A stretch of DNA of 44,076 nucleotides, from assembly GCA_025354645.1 (NCBI GenBank), contig JANXML010000245.1, positions 1-44,076 on the forward strand, read 5' to 3'. Of the stretch, positions 23,897-32,442 are shown one piece after another; position 1 is the stretch's first letter, and every line of letters begins with the position of its first letter. The notes under the pieces were generated by a model. That model had not been told where the DNA came from, searched no databases, and worked only from the letters and a program-made list of their open reading frames with translations. This stretch comes from Arcicella sp. (GTDB taxonomy: Bacteria > Bacteroidota > Bacteroidia > Cytophagales > Spirosomataceae). The translations under genes and the position numbers were made by a program.

Positions 23897-24445
23897 TTAC
23901 ACTTTTTCTGCATAACCAATTTTAATTAATTCTTTTTTCAATAAATCTCGCCCTCTCGATAATTGCGATTTAGATGTTCCTTCGCTTATATTCATCATTT
24001 CAGCGATTTCAGCGTGGTTATATCCGTCAATTAAAAAAAGGTTTATGACCATTCTGTAACCATTGGGCAAGGTGTTGATGATTTCTAAAATTTGGTCTCG
24101 ACTTAGGTTAGAAAAAATGTTAGAGTCCAGTTCGGGCTGTTCCATAATGGTTTCATATCCAATCTGATCTCGCTCGTGAATAGTGTGTCGGTAATGGTCA
24201 ATAGCGGTTCGGATAACGGAAGTCTTCACCCAATGATTTACTGATTCTATTTTTTCGAGGTTGTGTAAATTTTTAAAAACTTTAATAAATGCCTCTTGAA
24301 AAATATCTTCTGCCTCTGCAACCGTCCTTGCATAACGCCTACACACACCCAACAGCCTCCCCTTATACAAATTGTAGAAGGCGGTCTGAGCTTTAGGGTC
24401 ATTGCGTTTACAGGCAAGGACTAATTCTTTTTCATTTTCGGGCAT
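23897..24445 (-). CDS. ECF-type RNA polymerase sigma factor
   Basis: A 182-aa sigma-70 family ECF factor. Region 2 spans about 20-90 (TAFYNLYKGRLLGVCRRYAR, AEDIFQEAFIKVFKNLHNLE, WVKTSVIRTAIDHYR). Region 4 spans about 120-175 (ILEIINTLPNGYRMVINLFL, GYNHAEIAEMMNISEGTSKS). It lacks regions 1 and 3, as ECF factors do. It is the first gene of a likely operon with the barrel protein and perhaps the T9SS protein. The ACGCAAA-type repeat upstream (24470-24583) lies where its promoter should be. Confidence 0.94.
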   Translation of the reverse strand: MPENEKELVLACKRNDPKAQTAFYNLYKGRLLGVCRRYARTVAEAEDIFQEAFIKVFKNLHNLEKIESVNHWVKTSVIRTAIDHYRHTIHERDQIGYETIMEQPELDSNIFSNLSRDQILEIINTLPNGYRMVINLFLIDGYNHAEIAEMMNISEGTSKSQLSRGRDLLKKELIKIGYAEKV

Positions 24446-24469
24446 TTAGAGTTTAATGGTTGTTTTATT

Positions 24470-24583
24470 TTAAACCTTACGCAAATACGCAGAGACGCAA
24501 CGTTTTTTATTTTAAGTCATGGTTTCACGCAAAAGAATACTCTTATTTTTTTTTCGATTTTGCGTTAAATTTAACCTTACTGA
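24470..24583. repeat. Repeat of the ACGCAAA type upstream of the sigma gene
   Basis: Short units ACGCAAATACGCAGAGACGC near 24479-24498 and CACGCAAAAG near 24527 are partly mirrored by TTTGCGTTAAATTTAACCTT near 24559-24578. It forms an imperfect palindrome between two - strand genes. Confidence 0.55.
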
Positions 24584-25878
24584 ATTCTATATTTTACCAT
24601 TAATTTCCCATCATTGGCAATTCTTAGAACATAGCGGTCGGAACCTTGTTTTGTTTCAACTTGATAATACAATGGTGTTTTCCCCCCCAATTTAGTGGCT
24701 TGAAAATAAGGGTCAAATGTTATAGTTCCCGTGATAAAAAATGTTCCAGAATAAGAATTTGCTATGGTGTTTTTAATCGCATCGGGTAAATCTTTCTCTT
24801 CTACAACTTGCGAACGAATCACGATTAAATCCTGTTTATCAGGCTGATTATCAATTAATAAAATTCGTTCTTTTTGAGTATTTTTAAAGGTTGCAAAATT
24901 GGTTTTTACTTGCCCAAAACCCGTTTCAGAAACCCCATAATCGTATTGCCAAGTGTTATAATTTAAGTTAATATAATCAGTAATATCCGTCGTTAAGTTA
25001 TTGTTAGTTAGCACTTTATAAGAATTATCATTTTCAATTGGCGAAATCCATTGCAAGATTACACCTGTGTTGGAAAGCGTTATCTCGGAAGTTAATAATG
25101 CTCCGTTAGGGCGTTCTCTAAAATTAAGTATAATCTTATATGTTACATTATTTGCATTATTAGATAATTCATATATCGTAACACTTGCTTCCTTCAATTG
25201 ATTATTACTCATAAATTGTTTTACGACGGCAGGAATTTTACTGTCAAAATTTACTTGGTCAGTACTTGTAAAATTGATTGAAGTAACCTTATCAGTTTGC
25301 ACTTTTTCTTCTCGTAGAAATCCATTATTGGCATCAAAAAATAAAGATAAAGTTGTGTTTTTATTTTGCTGAATCGTTAATTTAAACCCATCCGTTTGCG
25401 TGGAAGATTTCATCACATCATAAGCCGTAATGATTTGTGCGTTGGGATAATTATTGAAAATATACTGTTTAATAACAGATGGAAGGGGTTTTGGTAAGCC
25501 AACTAATTGATTTAGGTCAATAATTTCTCCATAATAATCAACTAAGGATAATACTTTACCTGTTGAAGTAACAAAATCAGTTTGCCAAGTTTTGTCTTGT
25601 TCTATCGGTTTGAAAATGAATGAAGTAACGTCGGGGAATGACTGTTTAAATACTTCGGTTGTTGCCTGTGGAATAATTGGTTGGGATGGAGGCATAACGT
25701 CTTGCACCACTTTATCGCAACTAATAAACATGAAAATGCACAACAAAAAATAGATTTTGCGAAAGCTATTACGAACAACAAAATCATGTGACGAAACAAA
25801 GTATGCTTCACAGTATTGCCATGCGTATTTGACAAAGTTTTCAATTGAAATAAAGTATGTTTTCAGTAATCTTTTCAT
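24577..25878 (-). CDS. Lipoprotein with PepSY-like repeats
   Basis: A probable lipoprotein with repeated PepSY-like (BLIP-like) units. The lipobox region is SFRKIYFLLCIFMFISC followed by DKVVQDV. Repeats resemble FKQSFPDVTSFIFKPIEQ / WQTDFVTSTGKVLSLVDYYG, LPSVIKQYIFNNYPNAQIIT and LPDAIKNTIANSYSGTFFIT, each followed by strands. Such proteins are common on Bacteroidota envelopes, with unknown roles. The start is uncertain: Met at 25878 leaves about 40 residues before the signal core, and Met at 26028 would overlap the GNAT gene by 25 bp. No ATG, GTG or TTG is in frame nearer to the signal. Confidence 0.7.
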   Translation of the reverse strand: MKRLLKTYFISIENFVKYAWQYCEAYFVSSHDFVVRNSFRKIYFLLCIFMFISCDKVVQDVMPPSQPIIPQATTEVFKQSFPDVTSFIFKPIEQDKTWQTDFVTSTGKVLSLVDYYGEIIDLNQLVGLPKPLPSVIKQYIFNNYPNAQIITAYDVMKSSTQTDGFKLTIQQNKNTTLSLFFDANNGFLREEKVQTDKVTSINFTSTDQVNFDSKIPAVVKQFMSNNQLKEASVTIYELSNNANNVTYKIILNFRERPNGALLTSEITLSNTGVILQWISPIENDNSYKVLTNNNLTTDITDYINLNYNTWQYDYGVSETGFGQVKTNFATFKNTQKERILLIDNQPDKQDLIVIRSQVVEEKDLPDAIKNTIANSYSGTFFITGTITFDPYFQATKLGGKTPLYYQVETKQGSDRYVLRIANDGKLMVKYRIQ

Positions 25879-26003
25879 GCTTTTTTGTACGATGATTGGT
25901 TGGTATCTGAATATTAAGATACGGCAAAAATCGTCCTTATAAAAACATGGACGTAAAAGAGTGCGAGAAGGGTTGCATGGAGTGGGAAAATTTGTTAAGA
26001 AAA

Positions 26004-26441
26004 CTAAAATACTTTTCTCATTTTCCAATGTTGAATTTCGCCGAATAATAGATATGATTCTTCAAGAATTTCATAACCAATTGATTGATAGAATTTTACG
26101 GCATTTTCTCGAGCATCGAGTACAATTTCTGTGAAGCCTTTTTGTTGGGCAGAATTTTCTAAATAACCCATCAATAGTTTACCAACGCCTCTGCCTTGCA
26201 TCTTGGAAGAAACCGCAACGCAACGCATTTGCCCTTGTGTGGGGGAGTTTGTTTGCATCCGAGCAACACCCACAATTTCGTTGGTTTCTGAATCAATAAC
26301 CATCGCATGGTCGGATTGGTCTTCATCTTTTAAAACTTCGCTTCCTTTCAATTGCCCCCACGGCTCACGCAGAACGGTGTAACGGAGGTTATAATATTGG
26401 TCCCATTCAAGGGAAGTGCTTGGTATTGAGATTTTTAGCAT
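26004..26441 (-). CDS. GNAT family N-acetyltransferase
   Basis: A 145-aa GCN5-related acetyltransferase. The acetyl-CoA site is in RCVAVSSKMQGRGVGKLLMG (Q/RxxGxG/A as QGRGVG), followed by ENSAQQKGFTEIVLDARENA and the C-terminal FYQSIGYEI. The N-terminus has the YYNLRYTVLREPWGQ block of the ElaA/YjgM-like branch. The substrate is unknown. It starts 95 bp after the stop of the vWA-like lipoprotein gene on the same strand. Confidence 0.92.
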   Translation of the reverse strand: MLKISIPSTSLEWDQYYNLRYTVLREPWGQLKGSEVLKDEDQSDHAMVIDSETNEIVGVARMQTNSPTQGQMRCVAVSSKMQGRGVGKLLMGYLENSAQQKGFTEIVLDARENAVKFYQSIGYEILEESYLLFGEIQHWKMRKVF

Positions 26442-26536
26442 AGCCAGAGGAGAAAAAGAATGATGGAGAAAAAGAGGAAGGAAAAAAAATGAGGAGAAAA
26501 ATAACCTTCATGTTTGTTTCCTCCTTTCCCCTTAAT

Positions 26537-27325
26537 TTACAGTTCCACAACTTCTGCTGAAACGCCTAATTCCATAAAAAGGCGTTGCCAATAAGCTGAA
26601 ATGGCGGGATTGTTTTTCTTTCTTGAAGCGGTGGGTTCAAAAGGCTTAGCAATAAAAATTTGGGCTAAACCAATATTTGGTAACGTAGGTTTCAGATTAA
26701 CAACGTCTTCTCTTGCCCAACCAACAGCCGCAGCATCATCCACGGGCGGATTCGTGTGAAAATCTCTACGATTTGGGGCATCCATACTTTCTACCATATC
26801 GGAAAGGAAATATACTTTCACGGCATAACCCTTGGCAATTTCTTTGTCGATTAAGGGCAAAGAAGCTAACAAATCTGTATTGTTTTTACTGGTTGAAGTG
26901 TTCTGAGAGGCTAATTGGGCAAATACTATTTTTTTGAAAATACTCCGTTCTTTATCAAGCGACATCGAATATTCGGTTGTAATTGCCTCAGAATCAGTCG
27001 AACTTGCACCCGAGATATTCCCTTTTTCAGTACGACAAACTACTTCGGCAGCTTTGCCTTTTCCTGTATTTTCATGGACAAAATATACTTCCAATTTGTC
27101 GCCTTTTGCCTTTACATTTTCATCAATCAGCTGGTTAATAACCTTCGTATATTTTTCATTGATAAACTTTTTATTAATATTCACACTTACTGATTTATCA
27201 ATAAAAATCATTGAACAAGTCCTTGATTCTTCGACTTCTTCGTACTTTTTACCAGCATCCGAACAACTTAAAATCATGGCAGTTGTTGGAATAAAAAATA
27301 AATACTGTTTTAATTGTTTTTTCAT
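26537..27325 (-). CDS. vWA-like lipoprotein
   Basis: A 262-aa lipoprotein started at Met 27325 (MKKQLKQYLFFIPTTAMILS, lipid Cys at residue 21). The mature part begins with a strand and MIFIDKSVSVN, which has the DxSxS spacing of a metal-ion-dependent adhesion site. It continues with KLEVYFVHENTGKG, the helix SLDKERSIFKKIVFAQLASQ, YAVKVYFLSDMVESMDAP and LAQIFIAKPF, the strand order of a von Willebrand A fold. The function is unknown. Annotation pipelines may call it hypothetical; the vWA assignment is mine from the motif and strand pattern. Confidence 0.75.
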   Translation of the reverse strand: MKKQLKQYLFFIPTTAMILSCSDAGKKYEEVEESRTCSMIFIDKSVSVNINKKFINEKYTKVINQLIDENVKAKGDKLEVYFVHENTGKGKAAEVVCRTEKGNISGASSTDSEAITTEYSMSLDKERSIFKKIVFAQLASQNTSTSKNNTDLLASLPLIDKEIAKGYAVKVYFLSDMVESMDAPNRRDFHTNPPVDDAAAVGWAREDVVNLKPTLPNIGLAQIFIAKPFEPTASRKKNNPAISAYWQRLFMELGVSAEVVEL

Positions 27326-27498
27326 GGTTGTTGTGTGCATTTTTGGCAATGCCTTTTAAAATATATCAGTGGTTTTGAATGATAACGCAAAATAATCAGA
27401 TTATCGTTACAAACATTAATCGTTCAGGTTTATTCATTAATTTTAAGGCAAAATTTATGATAAGTGAACTCAATAACGCATAATTGGCAACAAATTAT

Positions 27499-27657
27499 AT
27501 GAATAAAAATCAAAAAATATTTAGGTGGGTTTTCATTATTTTCACCCTTTGTGTGGCGGCAATGGTTGTGCAAATGGCAATGAATACTACTGCACCTTGG
27601 AACAAGAAAAAATCAGTAGAAAGGGCTTGGGGTGGCGATACATTGAAAGGTAAGTGA
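27499..27657 (+). CDS. Small single-pass membrane protein, 52 aa
   Basis: A short open frame starting at ATG 27499 (MNKNQKIFRWVFIIFTLCVA) with one clear membrane helix (about 9-30) and a basic, Trp-containing C-terminal tail (APWNKKKSVERAWGGDTLKG) ending in TGA at 27655-27657. It precedes the DUF218 gene by 7 bp on the same strand, so the two are probably cotranscribed. The hydrophobic-then-basic pattern and tight spacing argue that it is real. I cannot name a family. Confidence 0.62.
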   Translation: MNKNQKIFRWVFIIFTLCVAAMVVQMAMNTTAPWNKKKSVERAWGGDTLKGK

Positions 27658-27664
27658 TTAGGCA

Positions 27665-28156
27665 ATGAAAAATGTAATCATCATTTTAGGCTCCCCAAAT
27701 TCTCAGAAAGGCAGACTCAGTAAAATAGCGATTGGAAGAGCAAACAAATGTCTCGAAATTTTTGATTCACAGACAGATATGATTCTTTGCACGGGTGGCT
27801 TTGGAATACATTTTAATACTTCCGAAAAGCCCCATGCTGAATATTTAAAGCAATATTTGATGAAAAACGGTATTCCTGAAAACTACTTTTTATCCTTCGC
27901 AAATTCAAGCAACACCGTGCAAGATGCCACAAAAGCAAAGGAAATCTTACGGGAGAATGAAGTAGACAAAGTTAAGATAATTACCACTAATTATCACTTA
28001 AAAAGGGTGCAGTTAATTTTCGATGAAATATTGTCAGAATTTGAGAAAACTTATTTTGAAGTTCCTGATAATATGTCTGCTAAAAGCATTCTTAAATTTA
28101 AAAATCACGAAATAAGAGCGGTGGACGAAATTTTAAGAAATGGGTTGTATTACTAA
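27665..28156 (+). CDS. YdcF/DUF218 family protein
   Basis: A 163-aa protein of the DUF218 (YdcF/ElyC/SanA) superfamily. Visible features are the N-terminal VIIILGSPNSQKGRLSK, RANKCLEIFDSQTDMILCTG, the KPHAEYLKQYLMKNGIPENY block, SNTVQDATKAKEILRE and ITTNYHLKRVQLIFDEI. Family members bind nucleotides or act in envelope metabolism; the reaction is not established. The protein has no membrane helix of its own, while the gene before it encodes one. A strong terminator follows. Confidence 0.88.
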   Translation: MKNVIIILGSPNSQKGRLSKIAIGRANKCLEIFDSQTDMILCTGGFGIHFNTSEKPHAEYLKQYLMKNGIPENYFLSFANSSNTVQDATKAKEILRENEVDKVKIITTNYHLKRVQLIFDEILSEFEKTYFEVPDNMSAKSILKFKNHEIRAVDEILRNGLYY

Positions 28157-28191
28157 AAAACTCTTCTCACATTATCTGAGAAGAGTTTTTT
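28155..28191. terminator. Bidirectional terminator between DUF218 and SDR genes
   Basis: AAAAAACTCTTCTCA (28155-28169) pairs perfectly with TGAGAAGAGTTTTTT (28177-28191) across 7 nt and serves both convergent genes. Confidence 0.92.
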
Positions 28192-28205
28192 TATTGAAAT
28201 TTCTT

Positions 28206-28973
28206 TTAAATCGTCGTTCCACCATCGGCAGTATAAACGCCACCCGTACAATATCCCGAAGCATCCGAGGCTAAGAAAAGGGCTAATCCTGCAATTTCTT
28301 CAACTGTTCCCATGCGGGCAACGGGAAGGTTTTTTACGAAGCGATTCAATATTTGTTCATTCTGCCAAAGGGCTTCCGAAAACTTGGTTTTGATTAATCC
28401 TGGACAAATAGAATTGACTCTTATTCCATCAACACCCCATTCTTTTGCGGTCACTTTGGTAAGCATATTTAACGCAGCTTTTGAAACAGAATATAAGCCC
28501 AAACCTGGGTCTGGGGTGATTCCTGCAATAGAACTGATGTTAATTACTGAACCGCCACCCCGTTGTTTCATAATGGGATAAACCATCTTACTCAATTCAA
28601 AGGGAGCTTTTACGTTGATGGTCATAATCTTGTCAAACGCCCATTCTTCGGCATTCAAAACGGGACCATAAACGGGGTTTGTGGCAGCATTATTTACTAA
28701 AATATCAATGCCTCCGAAGCGTTCAACGGTCTTTTCGATGAGAGATTTACATCCCGCAATATCTCCTGCGTTGGCGGCAATTCCGATACATACGCCTCCT
28801 TGCACATTGATATCGTCAGCTACTTTATCTAATTCTTCTTGCTTTCGAGAATTGATTACGACCGTTGCCCCACATGCGGCATAAAATCGTGCAATGGCTT
28901 CTCCAATGCCTTTTGATGCCCCCGTGATGAGTGCGACTTTACCTTCAAGGCTAAAAATTTTGTTTGCGGTCAT
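28206..28973 (-). CDS. Short-chain dehydrogenase/reductase
   Basis: A 255-aa classical SDR. The cofactor loop is ALITGASKGIGEAIARFYA, followed by VNNAATNPVYGP and NVKAPFELSKMVYPIM. The catalytic Ser is in INISSIAGI, and the Tyr-x-x-x-Lys is YSVSKAALNML. The C-terminal ADGGTTI ending is typical. The acidic/basic pattern after strand 2 (INSRKQEELD) suggests NADPH. The substrate is unknown; relatives act on 3-oxoacyl or sugar compounds. It is a single gene on the - strand. Confidence 0.92.
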   Translation of the reverse strand: MTANKIFSLEGKVALITGASKGIGEAIARFYAACGATVVINSRKQEELDKVADDINVQGGVCIGIAANAGDIAGCKSLIEKTVERFGGIDILVNNAATNPVYGPVLNAEEWAFDKIMTINVKAPFELSKMVYPIMKQRGGGSVINISSIAGITPDPGLGLYSVSKAALNMLTKVTAKEWGVDGIRVNSICPGLIKTKFSEALWQNEQILNRFVKNLPVARMGTVEEIAGLALFLASDASGYCTGGVYTADGGTTI

Positions 28974-29052
28974 GCTTTTTTAGTTGTGATTTGTGAATGG
29001 TGAGTTGTAAGTAAAAAGTATCCTCAATGCCAGCTAATACCTCATACCTATT

Positions 29053-32000
29053 TTAGTAGTTATTAATTTTAAAAATTGCTCCTGATTGTACGTTAAGTGT
29101 GCCTAAGAGTTGTAAAAAATTTAGTGTTGCACTTGTGCCATTCAAAACCGTAACGGTGTTTCCAGCAGAAACCGTTATGACATCCGTTGAAATGGGGGTT
29201 CTTCCACAAGACCACGTATTACTTTGATTCCAAGCACCTGTTTGAACAGAACGCATATTAGAACAATATAATAATTTTATTTCATCAAAGTATAAACTTC
29301 CACTTTGAGTTTGATTGAGTGTTACAACAATTTTCCCTACTTGCGTAACATTAAGTATCGACCAATCGAAAACCACATGTGTCCATTTGCCAGGCTCTGC
29401 TGATACTTCTGAGTTTAATCCGCCACCGCTTGAATTGGTTGAAAATGCTTGAATATGAAAAGGATATGGACTATTTCCTTCATTATAAACCCAAAATTCA
29501 AGTCCATCTGGATAGTCAATAACTTCAAACGGAAGTCCACTATATCTCAAATCTAACGTTTCATTTGCCGTTGGATTTGTCACTTTCATGGAACGAGTAT
29601 TGATGTATTGGGTACTCGAATTAGCAATATTCAAAGATGCTATCGTTGAAAAATTTTGCCAGTTTGTTCCCAAAGCGTCACCATAAATTAGTTCATCGGC
29701 TGTGACGGGAGCATCCGTATAAACCCCTAAACCATCACTCTGATTTGAAGTATTGCCAGCAGCATCCTTTGCAGTGACTTTAAACAGATAAAAAGTTGAA
29801 GGTTGTAAGCCCGTTGCGGTGTAATTTGTATTTGTGGTTTCATCAATTTTAACGCCATCTTTAAAAATTTCATACATCGCTATACCTATATTATCAATCG
29901 AAGATGTCCAAGAAAAAGCAATCTTAGAGGCATTTACACTGATTAATTGCAAATTAGTTGGTGTGCTTGGCGGTTCAATATCAGGACCATTTGGTTGGGT
30001 ACAGTTAAGAGCTATATTTTTACTCATCGTTGATGAAAGTCCTTGTGGGTCAGTGACAGTTAATTTTACTTGATAATAATAAAATTCATTCCCGCAAGGC
30101 AATGGAGTCATTGTAAAACTGCTACTTTGTTGCGTAACTGGTGGATTTGGGTGAAAGTGTGTATCGTGATGTAGTTCAGTCTCCCATTTAAAACTTAATT
30201 GAGCCGTAGGAGTCTGATTATCATATACATTAGCTTGCAGAATTATAGTTTCATTACTCGTATTACCATAAAAATTTATATTATCGACCGTTGTTGAATT
30301 TATGACGGGAGGAGTATTATTAACCGATACGATGAGCGAAATAGTTGAAGATTGGTTGGTACTATCCTCAACAGTAAGCGTGACATCGTAACGAATTGGA
30401 TTTGAATTTGGACTTGTAAAAACGTGGACTGGATTCACATTGGTTGAAGTTGCAGAACCGTCTCCAAAATCCCACAAATAAGTTAAAGCCCCTTTTTCAG
30501 GGTCAGTAGATTGACTTGCATCAAACTGAACTGCCAACGGATTCACACCATATTTCTTGTTTTGGGTAGCTTTGGCAACGGGTGGTTGATTGCCTGTGTC
30601 GTACTTAACTTCACGGATAGAACCCCCATAAGAAGCGTAATATAGGTAACCATTTGCAGGATTAATTGCCATACCTGTAACACCTTGTGCTTGGGGTAAA
30701 AAATCGTGCATTTGCGTTAATTCATTGTTTGAATTCATTGAAAACCCATAAATCCAACTTTTGCCAACATCGCCACCATTATTAAAATTGGCATTAAAAT
30801 AACGACCCTGATATTCTGCTGGAAAATTTGTTCCTTCATAAAAAACACCACCAATTGAACATCCGCCAATAAAATTAATTCCTGGAATAGCATTAGAAGC
30901 TGATGTGCCAATTTCTTTCATTTCCCCTTGTACATAAGCTCGTGCAGGAAAATTTCTAAAATCCACAACGGGATGAATATGAGTTATTGGCAAAAGAAAT
31001 TCATCTCTCCCAGATGGAATACCCACAATTGAACCCGTAGATTCATCCATGCCTTCAAATTGGGGCCAACCAAAATTTTGTCCGCCCGTGGTAACTACAT
31101 CTATTTCTTCTCTTCTGAAACTCCCAACTTCGCCTACATAAAGTACGCCTGGGTTGCCAGCCGAGGGAAGATGATTACCCGTGTTGGGTTTCAAGGTCAT
31201 TCGGAAAGGATTTCTGAAACCCATTGCCCAGACTCTTGACTTTGCTGCTCTCGGTTGAGAAGCATCATAGAAAGGATTGCTTGGAATTCCATCGCCCGTA
31301 AGTGGGTCAATTCTAATAATTTTTCCACTTAAACAATTCACCATTTGAGCCCGCCACGAACCTACATTTTCATTCTCGTTGATGGTGGGAGTATCTGGGT
31401 CATCGGATTTTAAAATACCATCAATCAAGGCTTGTTCATAGAAAGTGGTTTCAGCATAACCACTGTCAGAATCAGTGGCAGTAGATTCCCCGCAAGAAGC
31501 TAATAAAGTACCATCCGTTCCAAAAACCAAAGAACCAACATTGTGTGAATCGTGAACGAAAGGAAAACCATCAGTTGGAGAAGTGCCAAGCAATATTAAA
31601 CGACTGTTGGGAACGATTGAACTAAAATTTGAAACATCAATTGTGTAGCGAGTGATTCTACCGATTGAAGCATTTAAGTAGTCATTTGTCGTAGGATTAT
31701 ATCCAGAAGTTCCAAAATTCATTAAATAATGTCTATCTACTTCATACATTAAATAAATAAAGCCATTCATCAAAAAATTTGGGTGTAGGGCAAACCCTTT
31801 TAGACCAGAATCTGTTGCAATGTTTACTTCTTCGCTAATATCCAATACTTCATGCCAAACACCATCTAATGTTCTGCACTTAACTTTCCCAGTTTTTTCC
31901 CATACGTATGCTCGTCCAGCAACATCGAAAGTAATTCCGTTGGCTTGGTCAAAACCACCTTGATATTCATTATCTTGAAAGCCAAGCGGTTGCTGAGAAA

Positions 32001-32106
32001 AACTAATAAAACTGATTCCTGTTAATAGAGAAATGAGAAATATTGTTTTGAAAGAGAAATGTGTTAAAGTACTTTTTAACAAAATAAAGTAGGAAAATTT
32101 ATTCAT
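29053..32106 (-). CDS. Secreted sorbosone/glucose dehydrogenase-like multidomain protein
   Basis: A 1017-aa exported protein. Met 32106 gives MNKFSYFILLK, then the signal core FKTIFLISLLTGISFISFSQ. Domains in order are: a six-bladed PQQ-dependent sugar dehydrogenase-like propeller (about 30-505, with LKGFALHPNFLMNGFIYLMY, VWAMGFRNPFRMTLKP and EIDVVTTGGQNFGWPQFEG); a PKD domain (about 520-605, YLWDFGDGSATSTNVNPVHV); a second Ig/PKD-like unit; a fibronectin III domain (about 720-805); a carbohydrate-binding-like domain; and a C-terminal GAWNQSNTWSCGRTPISTDV unit. No canonical T9SS sorting domain is visible at the end, so surface attachment is unclear. Confidence 0.88.
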   Translation of the reverse strand: MNKFSYFILLKSTLTHFSFKTIFLISLLTGISFISFSQQPLGFQDNEYQGGFDQANGITFDVAGRAYVWEKTGKVKCRTLDGVWHEVLDISEEVNIATDSGLKGFALHPNFLMNGFIYLMYEVDRHYLMNFGTSGYNPTTNDYLNASIGRITRYTIDVSNFSSIVPNSRLILLGTSPTDGFPFVHDSHNVGSLVFGTDGTLLASCGESTATDSDSGYAETTFYEQALIDGILKSDDPDTPTINENENVGSWRAQMVNCLSGKIIRIDPLTGDGIPSNPFYDASQPRAAKSRVWAMGFRNPFRMTLKPNTGNHLPSAGNPGVLYVGEVGSFRREEIDVVTTGGQNFGWPQFEGMDESTGSIVGIPSGRDEFLLPITHIHPVVDFRNFPARAYVQGEMKEIGTSASNAIPGINFIGGCSIGGVFYEGTNFPAEYQGRYFNANFNNGGDVGKSWIYGFSMNSNNELTQMHDFLPQAQGVTGMAINPANGYLYYASYGGSIREVKYDTGNQPPVAKATQNKKYGVNPLAVQFDASQSTDPEKGALTYLWDFGDGSATSTNVNPVHVFTSPNSNPIRYDVTLTVEDSTNQSSTISLIVSVNNTPPVINSTTVDNINFYGNTSNETIILQANVYDNQTPTAQLSFKWETELHHDTHFHPNPPVTQQSSSFTMTPLPCGNEFYYYQVKLTVTDPQGLSSTMSKNIALNCTQPNGPDIEPPSTPTNLQLISVNASKIAFSWTSSIDNIGIAMYEIFKDGVKIDETTNTNYTATGLQPSTFYLFKVTAKDAAGNTSNQSDGLGVYTDAPVTADELIYGDALGTNWQNFSTIASLNIANSSTQYINTRSMKVTNPTANETLDLRYSGLPFEVIDYPDGLEFWVYNEGNSPYPFHIQAFSTNSSGGGLNSEVSAEPGKWTHVVFDWSILNVTQVGKIVVTLNQTQSGSLYFDEIKLLYCSNMRSVQTGAWNQSNTWSCGRTPISTDVITVSAGNTVTVLNGTSATLNFLQLLGTLNVQSGAIFKINNY

Positions 32107-32282
32107 AATTTTATTTGAGAATGGAACCATTACACAAAATAATGAGATAAAACTTGAATTAACACTTAATATCATTAAATTTTATTTTTCGGTATTACTT
32201 TATATTACACCTAAATCCCGACCGCTATTGCGTTTGATATTTTAAAATTATATTCGTTTAAAATAAATTGGTTTGAATGAAC

Positions 32283-32290
32283 TAAATTTG
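32283..32290 (+). promoter_or_regulatory. Possible -7 box upstream of secA
   Basis: TAAATTTG matches TAnnTTTG. The nearest TTG at 32268-32270 leaves only a 12-bp spacer, so a proper -33 element is missing. It lies 152 bp before the secA start, with the palindromic repeat in between. Confidence 0.3.
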
Positions 32291-32316
32291 TAAGTATTTT
32301 AATTTTAAAGACGTGT

Positions 32317-32429
32317 TTGATGTTCGTTTTTCGATGTTCGATAATCGAAAGTCGAGTAACGAACCGAGCGACGGTCGCATCGAACATCGAACAACAAACA
32401 TCGCACATCGATAACCGAAAATCGAAAAA
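32317..32429. repeat. Long imperfect palindrome of ATCGAACATCG type in the secA leader
   Basis: The left half has TTTTTCGATGTTCGATAATC, and the right half has GCATCGAACATCGAAC and ATCGATAACCGAAAATCGAA, as imperfect mirror copies. The unit ATCGA/TCGAT recurs many times. It occupies the leader of secA and opens a false extension of the secA frame. Confidence 0.75.
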
Positions 32430-32442
32430 TAAACCCAGTATA

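Noticed and set aside
26934-27359. 141-codon + frame opposite the vWA-like lipoprotein
   Set aside because: Antisense shadow; the - strand gene has a signal peptide, a lipobox and a motif.
32317-32442. N-terminal extension of SecA
   Set aside because: The reading runs through a palindromic repeat; Met 32443 gives the normal SecA beginning.
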